From positions 124,001 through 188,000 of the forward strand of contig NZ_JARZHF010000001.1 of assembly GCF_029891575.1 (NCBI RefSeq): 64,000 bases of DNA, in the 5' to 3' direction. The notes beneath the pieces were generated by a model. The model ran no database searches. It worked only from the letters and a program-made list of their open reading frames with translations, and was not told the origin of the DNA. The translations under genes were made by a program, and so were the position numbers. Below, one piece after another: positions 54,867-64,000 of the stretch (its first letter is position 1; each line of letters begins with the position of its first letter). The DNA is from Salipaludibacillus daqingensis. GTDB lineage: Bacteria > Bacillota > Bacilli > Bacillales > Salisediminibacteriaceae.

Positions 54867-55829
54867 TTAACCGAAATCTATGTCAGCTGAATATATGTGA
54901 TGAGTCTGTCCTTTCGCATCTTTCAGAAGCAAAACACCCTCATCATTTATTCCTATCGCTTCTCCTGTTATCGAGTCATTCGCTCTTCTAGCGATAATTT
55001 TTTTTCCGATTGATAATGAATGTGCTTCCCATAGTGGTTTAATCAACGAGAAACCTTCTGTCAAATATGTCTCATATAACCATGAAAATTCCTTCAATAT
55101 TTCTGCTATCATCTCCGCCCGATCAAAACCTTCTCCAGTTTCAAGTTTCAACGATGTTGCAATGGAGGACACCTCTTCTGGGAATTCTTGATGATTCACA
55201 TTTATACCCATCCCGATAATGACTGATTGAATTCGATCAGGATCAGCTTGCATTTCTGTTAATATTCCTGCTATTTTTTTACCATGAATGAGCAAATCAT
55301 TTGGCCATTTGATTTCAACATTCAAATTCGTTTTATCACGCAACGCTCTCGTTAATGCAACAGCTGCAACTAGAGTTAATTGTGGCGCTTGTCGAAAGTC
55401 GATGTTCGGTTTTAATACTAAACTCATCCAAATGCCTGACTGTTTATGAGAGTCCCACACACGCCCAAGTCGACCTCTTCCTTCTGTTTGTTCATCAGCC
55501 ACAACGACAGTTCCCTCCGAAGCACCTTCGTTAACTAGTTGATGAGCGATTGTTTGCGTCGAAGATACAGAAGAGTGAAAGACCACTTTATCGATTAGGG
55601 TATTCCCTTTAAGTCTCGAAACCAAATCGTGTTCACTTAGGAGGGTCCCACTTTTTTTTAACTGATACCCTTTGTTTTGCGTTGCGATAATATCAAATCC
55701 TTCTTTTCTTAACGCATCAATATGTTTCCACACTGCCGTTCGCGAACAGTTTAGCTCTTGACTAATTTTTTCACCAGATAAAAAAGTTTTTTCATTTTCT
55801 CTTAATAATGTGAGAACTTTACCTTTCAT
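54867..55829 (-). CDS. birA: Biotin--protein ligase and biotin repressor BirA
   Basis: A 320-residue bifunctional protein. Residues 1-65 form the winged-helix DNA-binding domain (ISQELNCSRTAVWKHIDALRKEGF); the central ligase domain has the biotinyl-AMP loop EGRGRLGRVWDS near residue 116 and KWPNDLLIHGKKIAGILTE. The C-terminal SH3-like domain closes the protein. It attaches biotin to carboxylase carrier proteins and represses bio genes. It overlaps cca by 11 bases. Confidence 0.95.
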   Translation of the reverse strand: MKGKVLTLLRENEKTFLSGEKISQELNCSRTAVWKHIDALRKEGFDIIATQNKGYQLKKSGTLLSEHDLVSRLKGNTLIDKVVFHSSVSSTQTIAHQLVNEGASEGTVVVADEQTEGRGRLGRVWDSHKQSGIWMSLVLKPNIDFRQAPQLTLVAAVALTRALRDKTNLNVEIKWPNDLLIHGKKIAGILTEMQADPDRIQSVIIGMGINVNHQEFPEEVSSIATSLKLETGEGFDRAEMIAEILKEFSWLYETYLTEGFSLIKPLWEAHSLSIGKKIIARRANDSITGEAIGINDEGVLLLKDAKGQTHHIYSADIDFG

Positions 55830-56967
55830 TTTTATACTCCCTTTCTAGCCAATTAAAAATAGAGCTCTTTTCATTTTTGACTAGTCCATAAATAACAGCT
55901 TGCTCAACCTTTTGAATGACGTCGCCAACTCGCCACCCAGATAAATCAGGGTACTTTTCAAGAATATCTTTCCCTGATAGATCTAAGTCTTTTTTTTGTT
56001 TAATAGGTAATTGCTCATATGTATCTAGCCAAATACCCTCATCGATATCGCTTTCATTTAACAACTTAACAAGTTTTAATGCTATGCTTAACCGATGTTT
56101 TCCTAAATCATATAAATCAAGTAGTGTCCAGGAGTCCAACGTGAAATTCGTAACTTTTCTTTGTATCTCCATCACATCTTTTGTTAGTTTATTTGATCTT
56201 TTATATTTATTTAAGGCTTGCTTAACATTATTCGATTCCCGATCATATAACGCGAAAGTCCACCACATTATTTCATCTGAGATGGATACATCTAATTCCT
56301 GCATTTCGAGAGATTTTTTGACCATTTTTGAAGGGAATAAATATGGAAGATGTTTGATAACTTCTTGAGAAAACAACCACTTCCATTTTTCTCCGTCTAG
56401 TCGACATTTGCTTATTTTCTCTAGTTCTGCAGCCACTCTTTCTTTTGCCGGTTCCTTAATATGTTCGGACATTTCATTTATGTATACTTGGGTCGTCGGT
56501 TCTATAGTAAACTGCAACTGTAACGCAAAACGTATTGCCCGCAAAAGACGAAGGGGATCTTGAATAAAAGGCTTATTCGTTCCGCCAATCGTACGTATCA
56601 CCTGATTCTTTAAATCAAGTTGTCCGAAAAATGGGTCGATAACGTCTCCATTTCTATTTTGTGCCATTGCATTGATCGTGAAATCTCGCTGCGACAGATC
56701 CTCTTCAATAGAAGCTCCTTTAAACGTGCTTACTTGAACAGGTAGACCATGAACTGGAACGAGGACTGTGCCATGTTGTATACCAACTTCAATGGTCCTT
56801 GGAAAAATGGATTGGATCTCGTTTATAGATGCATTTGTCGTAATATCAATGTCATCTACCTTTTTACCAATACAATTATCCCTTACAGCACCGCCAACTA
56901 TATACGATTCATAACCAGATTCATCTAATTGGTAAAGTACTTTATCGCCGGCTTGTTTCCAGTTCAT
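55819..56967 (-). CDS. cca: CCA tRNA nucleotidyltransferase
   Basis: A 382-residue enzyme that adds CCA to tRNA 3' ends. The class II head domain has the GGAVRDNCIGKKVDDIDITT signature with the metal-binding Asp pair, followed by RDFTINAMAQ and the neck motif PLRLLRAIRFALQL. The ATG at 56967 is chosen; the upstream GTG lies within the ribosome site. Its end overlaps birA. Confidence 0.94.
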   Translation of the reverse strand: MNWKQAGDKVLYQLDESGYESYIVGGAVRDNCIGKKVDDIDITTNASINEIQSIFPRTIEVGIQHGTVLVPVHGLPVQVSTFKGASIEEDLSQRDFTINAMAQNRNGDVIDPFFGQLDLKNQVIRTIGGTNKPFIQDPLRLLRAIRFALQLQFTIEPTTQVYINEMSEHIKEPAKERVAAELEKISKCRLDGEKWKWLFSQEVIKHLPYLFPSKMVKKSLEMQELDVSISDEIMWWTFALYDRESNNVKQALNKYKRSNKLTKDVMEIQRKVTNFTLDSWTLLDLYDLGKHRLSIALKLVKLLNESDIDEGIWLDTYEQLPIKQKKDLDLSGKDILEKYPDLSGWRVGDVIQKVEQAVIYGLVKNEKSSIFNWLEREYKNER

Positions 56968-56976
56968 GACTTCCAC

Positions 56977-58104
56977 CTACTTTTCAAGAGTAGACTCATA
57001 AATTGTCTCATATTGCGAAACAATTTTATCTTGATGAAACGTTTGAACAGCCCGATTTTTAGCTGATTCAGCCATTTGTTTTTGTAATAATGGATTTGAT
57101 AATAAATAAAGTGTACGAGAAGCAATAGTATCAATATCACCTAACTCACAAATATATCCATTTTCACCATCTTCAATAACTTCCGGTATACCGCCAATAT
57201 TCGTTCCTATTACTGGGACTCCGCAAGCCATCGCTTCTAAAATAACTAAACCGAAGCTTTCTTTTTCAGACAAAAGTAATTTCACATCACTCATCGATAA
57301 CAACTCAGCAACCCGCTTCTGATTCCCTAAAAAATGGACACTTTCAGTTAAACCAAGCTGTTTTACTAAGTCACAAATGACCGTTAACTCTGGTCCTTCA
57401 CCAATTAACAATAATACAGCATCTATTTCTTGTTGAACCTTTTTAAAGACTTTAATCACATCTTCTACTCGTTTTACTTTACGAAAATTAGAAACATGTG
57501 AGATCACTTTTGTATCTTTTCCTATCCCATATTGTTCTCTTAAATTTTCTACTTCTCTCGGATAATAGACGCGATGATCGATAAAGTTATAAACGGTTTC
57601 AATTTTCTTCTCAGTACCTAACAATTCTTTCGTTTGTTTAATTAAATCATCAGAAACTGCCGTAACGGCGTCAGATTTATCAATACCGAAGCGAATCATA
57701 TCTGAGAGGGAAGGATCATATCCTAACACCGTTATATCCGTTCCATGAAGAGTCGTGACTATCTTCACGTCCCGATCCACCATTTCTTTCGCTAAATAGG
57801 CACTGATTGAATGTGGAATCGCATAGTGAACGTGTAATAAGTCGAGTCCTTCACGTTTAATCACATCTGCCATTTTACTAGCTAGTGCTAAATCATAAGG
57901 TGGATAACGAAAGACAGAATATTGATTTACTTCTACTTCATGATAAAAAATATTTGCTTTACAGTCATCCAACCGAAATGGGAGACTAGAGGTAATGAAA
58001 TGAACTTCATGACCTTTTTCAGCTAAGGCTTTCCCTAACTCCGTCGCAACCACCCCAGACCCACCAACGGTTGGATAACAAGTAATTCCTATTTTCAATG
58101 TCAT
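56977..58104 (-). CDS. bshA: Bacillithiol synthesis glycosyltransferase BshA
   Basis: A 375-residue GT4-family enzyme that joins GlcNAc to L-malate, the first step of bacillithiol synthesis. It has the [29 protein letters not shown] start, the [13 protein letters not shown] motif and the C-terminal EXE region [31 protein letters not shown]. It overlaps bshB1 by four bases and is followed by cca. Confidence 0.95.
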   Translation of the reverse strand: MTLKIGITCYPTVGGSGVVATELGKALAEKGHEVHFITSSLPFRLDDCKANIFYHEVEVNQYSVFRYPPYDLALASKMADVIKREGLDLLHVHYAIPHSISAYLAKEMVDRDVKIVTTLHGTDITVLGYDPSLSDMIRFGIDKSDAVTAVSDDLIKQTKELLGTEKKIETVYNFIDHRVYYPREVENLREQYGIGKDTKVISHVSNFRKVKRVEDVIKVFKKVQQEIDAVLLLIGEGPELTVICDLVKQLGLTESVHFLGNQKRVAELLSMSDVKLLLSEKESFGLVILEAMACGVPVIGTNIGGIPEVIEDGENGYICELGDIDTIASRTLYLLSNPLLQKQMAESAKNRAVQTFHQDKIVSQYETIYESTLEK

Positions 58105-58820
58105 TGTTCATCTCCTAGTAAGTCATGGATGAGAATAGGTTTCTCAGAAAAGAAACCTTCGGCAAATCTGACACCAGCTTCTCCTCCTAATAATTGGTCT
58201 CGCGCTTTTAAATTATCAATATAGCCGTTATTTAACGGGGTCAATATTTGACCTTCTCGAGATGAAAATTGGCTTTTAAAACATGCTAATGCTTTGTATT
58301 TCATCTCAAAAGATAGTGAAATATCAACTAAAAAATCTGGTTTAGACATACCATTAATCTGATAAAAATAAAGGTTATCAGGGCGATAGTACTCATTCGA
58401 CTCATCTTGCATATATTTTTTGATGCCAGCAGAGAAAAATGCTTCTTTCACTAATTCTCCGCAATGTCCATGATCAGGGTGCCTGTCTTGATGATATGGT
58501 GCAAAAACAAGTTTCGGACGATACTTTCGAATGATTTTAACAAGAGCATCTATTGCTTCTTGCCGATGTTCAAGTAACTTACGGTCGGCAAACTTAAATT
58601 GGATAGGATCAGGCAATCCTAATGTTTCACAAGCTTTTTGTGCTTCCTTTTGTCGATTATCAACCGTACCATTCGATGAAAGTTCGGCCTCTGTCAGGTG
58701 GACGATCAAGATTTTTTTACCTTCTTTTTGATATTTCGCAATCGTTCCTCCCATGCCAATTTCTACATCATCAGGATGTGCCCCTACTGCTAACACATCA
58801 AGCTGTCTTTCTTTAGTCAT
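58101..58820 (-). CDS. bshB1: Bacillithiol synthesis deacetylase BshB1
   Basis: A 239-residue PIG-L family zinc deacetylase that removes acetate from GlcNAc-malate. The zinc motif is [14 protein letters not shown] near residue 12, with the further ligand in [15 protein letters not shown] near residue 105. ATG at 58820 is chosen with GGAGAG upstream. It overlaps mgsA by four bases and bshA by four bases, forming a tight operon. Confidence 0.95.
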   Translation of the reverse strand: MTKERQLDVLAVGAHPDDVEIGMGGTIAKYQKEGKKILIVHLTEAELSSNGTVDNRQKEAQKACETLGLPDPIQFKFADRKLLEHRQEAIDALVKIIRKYRPKLVFAPYHQDRHPDHGHCGELVKEAFFSAGIKKYMQDESNEYYRPDNLYFYQINGMSKPDFLVDISLSFEMKYKALACFKSQFSSREGQILTPLNNGYIDNLKARDQLLGGEAGVRFAEGFFSEKPILIHDLLGDEQ

Positions 58821-59239
58821 GATTGGTTCTCTCCATGATTTTGACCTTTCACAATATCTCTCCACTTAAATTCTCCTCGTTTTAAACCTGACAAAAGTAA
58901 TTCAGCTGTTGCCATGTTTGTAGCAAGTGGAATCGTATATACATCACAAAGACGAATTAATGCAGTGATGTCTGGTTCATGAGGTTGAGCTGTCAATGGA
59001 TCTTTGAAAAAAAGGACTAAATCCATCTTATTTTCAGCAACGAGCGAACCAATTTGTTGATCGCCCCCCAGTGGACCAGACTTAAATCGAAAAATATCGA
59101 GAGAAGTTTCCTCCATGATTCTTTGTCCGGTTGTTCCCGTGGAGTATAACTGATGCTCTTTCAAAACGTGCTCATATGCAATTGCAAAACCAACGAGATC
59201 GTCTTTTTTTTTGTCATGGGCAATAAAAGCAATATTCAT
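58817..59239 (-). CDS. mgsA: Methylglyoxal synthase
   Basis: A 140-residue enzyme that converts dihydroxyacetone phosphate to methylglyoxal. It has the [17 protein letters not shown] start, the [28 protein letters not shown] block and the [18 protein letters not shown] ending typical of MgsA. ATG at 59239 follows GAGAGGAGAGAG. Grouping with bacillithiol genes fits the role of bacillithiol in methylglyoxal detoxification. Confidence 0.95.
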   Translation of the reverse strand: MNIAFIAHDKKKDDLVGFAIAYEHVLKEHQLYSTGTTGQRIMEETSLDIFRFKSGPLGGDQQIGSLVAENKMDLVLFFKDPLTAQPHEPDITALIRLCDVYTIPLATNMATAELLLSGLKRGEFKWRDIVKGQNHGENQS

Positions 59240-59269
59240 ACATCTCTCTCCTCTCTTTCTTAACAATCT

Positions 59270-60064
59270 CTATTCAATAATTTGATCAAGTCCATATACA
59301 AGCACGGACAAATTCATAACCGTCTCACAAGCTAACTTCACGCCAGGCATAAATGACGTACGATTTAATGAGTCATGACGGAGCTTGAGAGTTTGTCCTT
59401 CTCCACCAAAAAGCACTTCTTGGTGCGCAACAAGTCCTGGAAGTCTTACACTGTGTATTCGCATCCCTTCATAATCAGCACCTCTAGCGCCTTCTAATTG
59501 CTCCGCTTCTTCAGGATGTCCTTGAATTTTTGCTTCTCTCACTTCAGCAATCATCTGGGCTGTTTTAACCGCTGTTCCTGATGGCGCATCTAGCTTACGA
59601 TCATGGTGCTGCTCAATAATCTCCACGTCTGTCATATATTTAGCTGCCATTTGTGAAAATTTCATAAGTAAGATCGCTCCGATAGCAAAGTTAGGTGCAA
59701 TAATCGCTCCTATCGCTTTTTCTTCTGCTATCGCCGATAACTCTTCAATGTCATCGTCAGTAAATCCTGTCGTACCTACAACTGGTCGCACACCGTAATC
59801 AAATGCGATGCGCATGTGCTTTTTGCCTGCTTCAGGAGCAGTCAGATCAATGAGAACATCGCACTCTACTTGTTGGAAGCATTCAGCCATATCTACATAT
59901 ACAGGCAAGTCTAGTGGTTCCATTCCATCAACATCTTTCATTTTATAGCCGTCGAATTCTTGATCGACAACTGCTCTTAATTGAAACTCAGATTCTTTAG
60001 TCACCATTTTCACGGCTTCTTTCCCCATATTTCCTCTTGGTCCTGCGATAACAATGTTAATCAT
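59270..60064 (-). CDS. dapB: 4-hydroxy-tetrahydrodipicolinate reductase
   Basis: A 264-residue NAD(P)H enzyme of the lysine and diaminopimelate pathway, which also supplies dipicolinate precursors for spores. The dinucleotide motif [15 protein letters not shown] is at the N-terminus, followed by [15 protein letters not shown], the substrate-binding [15 protein letters not shown] and the [17 protein letters not shown] block. It overlaps ypjD by four bases. Confidence 0.96.
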   Translation of the reverse strand: MINIVIAGPRGNMGKEAVKMVTKESEFQLRAVVDQEFDGYKMKDVDGMEPLDLPVYVDMAECFQQVECDVLIDLTAPEAGKKHMRIAFDYGVRPVVGTTGFTDDDIEELSAIAEEKAIGAIIAPNFAIGAILLMKFSQMAAKYMTDVEIIEQHHDRKLDAPSGTAVKTAQMIAEVREAKIQGHPEEAEQLEGARGADYEGMRIHSVRLPGLVAHQEVLFGGEGQTLKLRHDSLNRTSFMPGVKLACETVMNLSVLVYGLDQIIE

Positions 60065-60405
60065 TTTTTATCCTCCGTTTCACTAATTCTTGTCCATCGA
60101 TCTTTGTCACGAGTTTGAAATTTTTCCATTACTAGATCAAATGCCTCTTCCATATTTATATCCAAAGAGTTCGCTAGGCATATCATGACAAACAACATAT
60201 CGCCTAATTCTTGTTCAAGCGTTTTTTCTTCTTCACTATCTTTTTTTGGTTTCTCTCCGTAATAATGATTTATTTCGCGAGCAAGTTCACCAGTTTCCTC
60301 TGTTAACCTTGCCATCATCGATAAAGGAGAAAAGTAGCCTTCTTTAAACTGTGATATGTATGAATCTACTTCGTTTTGCATTTGCTCCATTGTTTTTTTA
60401 CTCAT
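60061..60405 (-). CDS. ypjD: MazG-like nucleotide pyrophosphohydrolase YpjD
   Basis: A 114-residue MazG-like enzyme with the metal-binding motif [10 protein letters not shown] near residue 37 and [20 protein letters not shown] near residue 68. It likely hydrolyses a nucleoside triphosphate to the monophosphate. ATG at 60405 with AAAGGGATGG upstream is chosen; the frame extends much further back through a region that overlaps the divergent ypjC promoter and is not conserved-looking. It overlaps dapB. Confidence 0.87.
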   Translation of the reverse strand: MSKKTMEQMQNEVDSYISQFKEGYFSPLSMMARLTEETGELAREINHYYGEKPKKDSEEEKTLEQELGDMLFVMICLANSLDINMEEAFDLVMEKFQTRDKDRWTRISETEDKK

Positions 60406-60561
60406 TTGGTTTACCATCCCTTTCTTAAAAGGCTCACAATACACTACACGCTTATCGTAGCGAAAACGAACGTTTTTGACAAATGTTTTCTTTCCATTGA
60501 ACCTTATTACCCTATGAATTATAATATAGCAGTTCGACTGAAAAACAAGGAGGTACGAACG

Positions 60562-61434
60562 ATGGTTACAAAAATTCAATTTAAACATGTATTTTTTATT
60601 TTAATTGGCACTGCAATTATGTCTTTTGGGCTTGTTTACTTTAACATGGAAAATAATCTAGCAGACGGTGGATTCACTGGGATTACATTAATTTTATATT
60701 TTATTTTTAATATTGATCCAGCTTATTCAAACCTAATTTTAAATGTCCCTCTGTTTTTTATCGGTTGGAAAGTTCTTGGTCGAAATGCATTCATCTATAC
60801 GTTAATAGGAACAGTTGCTATCTCTGTATTTCTTTGGTTGTTTCAAAGATACAAATTTTTTGCAATGCCTTTAGATGATGACATGACGTTAGCCGCTCTC
60901 TTCGCAGGTGTATTTATTGGTGTCGGCTTGGGAATCGTCTTTCGATTCGGTGGAACGACTGGAGGAGTTGACATTATTGCAAAACTTGGTTTTAAGTATT
61001 ATGGATGGAGCATAGGTAGAACCATGTTTGTATTTGATGCTGTTGTCATCACTTCATCTCTCGTATACTTAAATTACAGAGAAGCAATGTATACGTTATT
61101 AGCCGTATTTGTTGCCGCCAAAGTGATTGATTTTATGCAGCAAGGTGCATACTCTGGAAAAGCTGCCATGATCGTTTCAGATAATGCTCCAAAAATCGCG
61201 TCTACTATCTTGCAGGAAATGGATAGAGGTGCAACGATTCTAAAAGGACGGGGTACATTTACAGGTGCTGATCGTGAAGTACTATACTGCGTTGTTAGTA
61301 GAAATGAAATGGTCCGCCTAAAAAATATCATTGTTAAAGTTGATCCTCACGCCTTTGTCACACTTGCAGATGTCAATGATGTGATGGGTGAAGGTTTCAC
61401 ATTAGACGAGAATAAAAATCCATTAGGAGTTTAA
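60562..61434 (+). CDS. ypjC: YitT family membrane protein YpjC
   Basis: A 290-residue protein with about five to six transmembrane helices and a C-terminal DUF2179 domain (MIVSDNAPKIASTILQEMDRGATILKGRGTFTG). The glycine-rich loop FRFGGTTGGVDIIAKL is a family hallmark. Function unknown. ATG at 60562 follows AAGGAGG; the longer upstream frame overlaps ypjD and is not used. Unlike its neighbours it is on the plus strand. Confidence 0.9.
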   Translation: MVTKIQFKHVFFILIGTAIMSFGLVYFNMENNLADGGFTGITLILYFIFNIDPAYSNLILNVPLFFIGWKVLGRNAFIYTLIGTVAISVFLWLFQRYKFFAMPLDDDMTLAALFAGVFIGVGLGIVFRFGGTTGGVDIIAKLGFKYYGWSIGRTMFVFDAVVITSSLVYLNYREAMYTLLAVFVAAKVIDFMQQGAYSGKAAMIVSDNAPKIASTILQEMDRGATILKGRGTFTGADREVLYCVVSRNEMVRLKNIIVKVDPHAFVTLADVNDVMGEGFTLDENKNPLGV

Positions 61435-61487
61435 TTCGTTTCGCATTTTGTGAAAGTCCTACTAACTCAATAAATAACATGATACAA

Positions 61488-61523
61488 CAAAAGTCACCGG
61501 AATGTATTTCCGGTGACTTTTGT
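61488..61523. terminator. Bidirectional terminator between ypjC and the YugP-type gene
   Basis: AAAAGTCACCGGA pairs with TCCGGTGACTTTT around a short loop, with A- and T-rich flanks. It serves the two converging genes. Confidence 0.88.
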
Positions 61524-61548
61524 AACATAAAGTTTTAATGAAAGATGA

Positions 61549-62238
61549 TCAGTCGTTATTCATCATGACATACATCATGATAAATCGAATAAGTTCTGCT
61601 ACTGCTACTAGTGCTGCTGCCACATAAGTTAAGGCTGCTGCATCAAGAACTTTTTTTGTTTCTCGTTCTTCATCATTTCGAATAACTCCAACAGAAACAA
61701 CTTGTTCCATCGCTCTACTTGAAGCGTTAAACTCAACTGGCAGTGTCACTAGTTGGAATAAAACAGCAAAAGACATGAAAATAATCCCTGCTAAAACCAT
61801 TCCCGACATAGATAAAAGCATACCACCAATGATTAGGAAAATGGACGTATTAGATCCAAAGTTAGCAACGGGTACGAGAGAATGCCTAAAACGTAAAAAG
61901 CTGTAACCCTCTGCGTCCTGCATTGCATGTCCCACTTCGTGAGCTGCAACGGCTGCACCAGCAACGGAATTACCGTAATAGTTATGCTCCGATAAGCGAA
62001 CCACTTTTTTACGAGGATCATAATGGTCTGTTAGTTGGCCTTTGACAGGCTCTACGACGACATCAAATAATCCATTATCATTCAATATTTTACGCGCAAC
62101 TTCAGCACCGGTCATACCTGAAGAAGATGCGATTTGGGAATATTTACGATACGTACTTTTTACTTTTGAACTAGCCCAAAAAGGGATAATTAGTAGCAAT
62201 GCGAAATAAATTAAAAAGCCACCGAATGTTTCAAACAT
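61549..62238 (-). CDS. YugP-type membrane zinc metallopeptidase
   Basis: A 229-residue integral membrane metallopeptidase of the YugP family. The zinc motif AAHEVGHAMQDAEGY lies near residue 110, with several transmembrane helices on either side. ATG at 62238 follows GGAGGAAGG. In B. subtilis yugP is elsewhere; here it lies between ypjB and ypjC. The substrate is unknown. Confidence 0.87.
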   Translation of the reverse strand: MFETFGGFLIYFALLLIIPFWASSKVKSTYRKYSQIASSSGMTGAEVARKILNDNGLFDVVVEPVKGQLTDHYDPRKKVVRLSEHNYYGNSVAGAAVAAHEVGHAMQDAEGYSFLRFRHSLVPVANFGSNTSIFLIIGGMLLSMSGMVLAGIIFMSFAVLFQLVTLPVEFNASSRAMEQVVSVGVIRNDEERETKKVLDAAALTYVAAALVAVAELIRFIMMYVMMNND

Positions 62239-62325
62239 AATGTCCTTCCTCCTATCAATCATGTCCTTCTTTTATAGTTAATTTCATTTTAGTCAAAGAA
62301 CATCAACATGTCAACGATCTTGCTT

Positions 62326-63138
62326 TCACTGGTTTTGGCGTCTTTTTCTTTTCAATCTTTCTGCTTGCTGCGCTCTATATTTTTTCCACCCGACATAACT
62401 TAACGAGCTGAAAATCGCTCCACTAATAGTTATAATGAGCCAATATAACGAAGGATCGGATTCCTTTTCTGTTCCTTCTCCTGCGAAAATCACTAACAAT
62501 TCTTTTTCGATTCGCTCCATATGTTGATCCCACTCTTGTTGCGAAACATCACCTTCATCCATCATTTTCTTTAAGTATTCTATTTGAGAATCAATTCTTT
62601 GAAGTCTCTGTGGCGATAAGGAAACTTTCCATGTCGGTTTCGCTGTTTCATAATAGGAAAGAAAATGATTCACTTTTTTTACGGATAGTTCTGTTGTTCC
62701 CTGCTTTGAAGTGAGTAATTCATTTAATGAACTTAACATCGGTTCTTTTAATTTAAGCCACAAAGGATCATCTTCGTTCACATAAATATCCATCAATAAA
62801 CGAAGTTGATAAGCGTGAAATATTCTTTCTCTATGTGATAATGACGCGCTCTTAACCGCATGAACTGCCTCATCATATGTGGATGTAATCACTTGAAGCT
62901 CATTCATCGTTAATTCGTACTTCGTCCGATCAATTTTTAGAAATAACTCTCCAAAATGATCGAGCATTTCCGCTGCCTCGTCATAATGATGTTGTTTCAC
63001 ATATTGTAAAATCGTATCACTCTTTTGATTTAATTCACTCCAATGCTTTTCCTCTTCACCATAAGCATTAGAGGCTCCGGTGAAAACTATAAGTAAAAGC
63101 ATCATCGTTAATATTGACGTAAACCTTCCTTTCCTCAT
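62326..63138 (-). CDS. ypjB: Sporulation protein YpjB
   Basis: A 270-residue protein with a cleavable-looking N-terminal signal (ILTMMLLLIVFTGASNAYG), a helical outer domain and one C-terminal transmembrane helix (SLYWLIITISGAIFSSLSYVGW) before a basic tail. It matches the YpjB family, which is linked to sporulation. It follows ypjA in the conserved order. Confidence 0.87.
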   Translation of the reverse strand: MRKGRFTSILTMMLLLIVFTGASNAYGEEEKHWSELNQKSDTILQYVKQHHYDEAAEMLDHFGELFLKIDRTKYELTMNELQVITSTYDEAVHAVKSASLSHRERIFHAYQLRLLMDIYVNEDDPLWLKLKEPMLSSLNELLTSKQGTTELSVKKVNHFLSYYETAKPTWKVSLSPQRLQRIDSQIEYLKKMMDEGDVSQQEWDQHMERIEKELLVIFAGEGTEKESDPSLYWLIITISGAIFSSLSYVGWKKYRAQQAERLKRKRRQNQ

Positions 63139-63221
63139 GCCTGTCCCTCCTCTTTATCATACTTCATCTTATGAAGAGTTGGACAAGAGTAGACCGAGAA
63201 AGCAAGAAGAATTAACAAGAA

Positions 63222-63821
63222 TTATTTGAATGCTAATTCTCTTTCGGTGGAAACCTTTTTCAAAACATAGACCGTGAACAAAGAAAAGATGCTCAACCAA
63301 AACGTAAAATAGGCGATTTCTTGGATATAAGGTTGAATGGATGAAGCAACACCGGGATGCATGCCGTATATATAATCAATGACATCATTATGTAAAGTCC
63401 ATATAGCTACAAGAATAAGATGCCATGGCTTTATTCTGTAGTATGGGATATAAAGCAACCCTTGTATCGCCATCCCAAGGTGAGAAGCGATGAGCATATA
63501 ATTTAATATTCCTATAGGAGACCCTGCTACCGCTGCCGCTAAAATCATCACAACGGCCCAAACACCATATTTCAATAAAGTAACCGCAGCTAGCGCTTCC
63601 ACGATTGGAAAATTCTTTCCAAATAGAAAAGCAGCTAAAACAATGCAAAAAAACAAACTTGCTGTTGGGCTATCAGGTACGAAAATTAGAAAATGAGGTG
63701 GAGTCACAGCAATCTGGCTTTCATACCAAATGAATCCGTATATTGTACCGAAAATGTTGACGATTAAAAGCAGTAATATAAACCAACGTTGACCGATAAT
63801 TGATAATAGATATGTAAGCAT
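63222..63821 (-). CDS. ypjA: YpjA family membrane protein (DUF1405)
   Basis: A 199-residue integral membrane protein with about five helices; it matches YpjA in position between qcrC and ypjB. Features include WYESQIAVTPPHFLIFVPDSPTASL near residue 32 and DVIDYIYGMHPGVASSI near residue 146. Function unknown. AAAGGGAG precedes the ATG. Confidence 0.86.
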   Translation of the reverse strand: MLTYLLSIIGQRWFILLLLIVNIFGTIYGFIWYESQIAVTPPHFLIFVPDSPTASLFFCIVLAAFLFGKNFPIVEALAAVTLLKYGVWAVVMILAAAVAGSPIGILNYMLIASHLGMAIQGLLYIPYYRIKPWHLILVAIWTLHNDVIDYIYGMHPGVASSIQPYIQEIAYFTFWLSIFSLFTVYVLKKVSTERELAFK

Positions 63822-63899
63822 CGGTATCTCCCTTTACTATAGTTTTTAGCCATGTTAACACGCCTTGTTGCTATCTTACTATTATGTAACGATATTTTA

Positions 63900-63933
63900 A
63901 AAAGAGCTGACTGATATATCTCAGTCAGCTCTT
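63900..63933 (-). terminator. Terminator of the qcr operon
   Basis: AAGAGCTGACTGA pairs with TCAGTCAGCTCTT around a short loop and is followed by T-rich sequence on the minus strand. Confidence 0.83.
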
Positions 63934-63945
63934 ATCATGTATTAA

Positions 63946-64000
63946 TTATTCGTCATCACCATCAGGATCTTGCCCATCGTTGGCAATAAAAGCTGCTAAT
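63946..64000 (-). CDS. qcrC: C-terminal end of menaquinol-cytochrome c reductase cytochrome b/c subunit (partial)
   Basis: The last 17 codons of a minus-strand gene that runs off the window, ending FIANDGQDPDGDDE before TAA. The identity as qcrC rests on the B. subtilis order qcrABC-ypjA-ypjB and on the acidic ending; the partial sequence alone is not diagnostic. Confidence 0.6.
   Translation of the reverse strand, partial: LAAFIANDGQDPDGDDE

Noticed and set aside
60406..60588. N-terminal extension of ypjD and 5' extension of ypjC
   Set aside because: The two extensions overlap each other in a divergent promoter region and lack ribosome sites; internal starts with good sites give the usual family lengths.
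1..64000. CRISPR arrays, tRNA or rRNA genes, transposases and prophage genes
   Set aside because: I looked for repeat-spacer patterns, cloverleaf-like sequences, rRNA stretches and transposase or phage protein features and found none.

Overview
The window is a low-GC chromosomal segment of an endospore-forming member of the Bacillaceae. The evidence is a long block that follows the Bacillus subtilis order qcrC-ypjA-ypjB-ypjC-ypjD-dapB-mgsA-bshB1-bshA-cca-birA-panBCD-dinG-ypmA-ypmB-aspB-asnS-dnaD-nth-ypoC-ponA-recU-yppC-sspM-yppE (here read from right to left), together with spore and forespore genes (sspM, racA, ypjB), bacillithiol genes and strong GGAGG-type ribosome binding sites. I saw no rRNA or tRNA gene, CRISPR array, intact insertion sequence or prophage.

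Region 1 (1-15 kb) is accessory and respiratory. It holds an S9 peptidase and a patatin-like lipase. Next is a molybdopterin formate dehydrogenase that is open as one 684-residue frame only if an in-frame TGA at 3319-3321 is read as selenocysteine; a well-placed SECIS-like hairpin follows that codon. Then come degV, the dgk-dck deoxynucleoside kinase pair and a compact napA-napB-napD-napF periplasmic-type nitrate reductase operon with an Fnr-like palindrome upstream. An unknown membrane protein and a tatA-tatC pair follow. NapA has a twin-arginine signal, and NapA and NapB both carry lipobox-like cysteines, which suits a Gram-positive cell without a periplasm.

Region 2 (14.4-37.5 kb) is a mosaic. 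It contains a lipid kinase, a diguanylate cyclase/membrane protein/NCS1 permease/NRDE operon, a TelA-like operon, sigI-rsgI with a plausible SigI-type autoregulatory promoter, ydbS-ydbT preceded by a small protein resembling sigma factor region 1.1, ypgR, thioredoxin-like proteins, an SLC13 transporter, a cyclase-family hydrolase, a nicotinamidase, a CBS-ACT protein and racA.

Region 3 (37.3-64 kb) is the conserved core: spore protein SspM, RecU, PBP1A with a Glu/Asn-rich tail, a decayed ypoC, nth, dnaD, asnS, aspB, ypmB, ypmA, an inserted MtaD-type deaminase, dinG, panDCB, birA, cca, bshA, bshB1, mgsA, dapB, ypjD, ypjC, a YugP-type protease, ypjB, ypjA and the end of qcrC. The panBCD operon appears to start from its own promoter just after birA and has a long leader that ends in an intrinsic terminator, so attenuation by a leader RNA is plausible.

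Functionally the left part suggests anaerobic growth with formate oxidation and nitrate reduction on the outer face of the membrane. The right part is housekeeping: cell wall, DNA repair, pantothenate, biotin, bacillithiol and lysine synthesis. All statements come from reading the sequence and from remembered family features; no database search was run.
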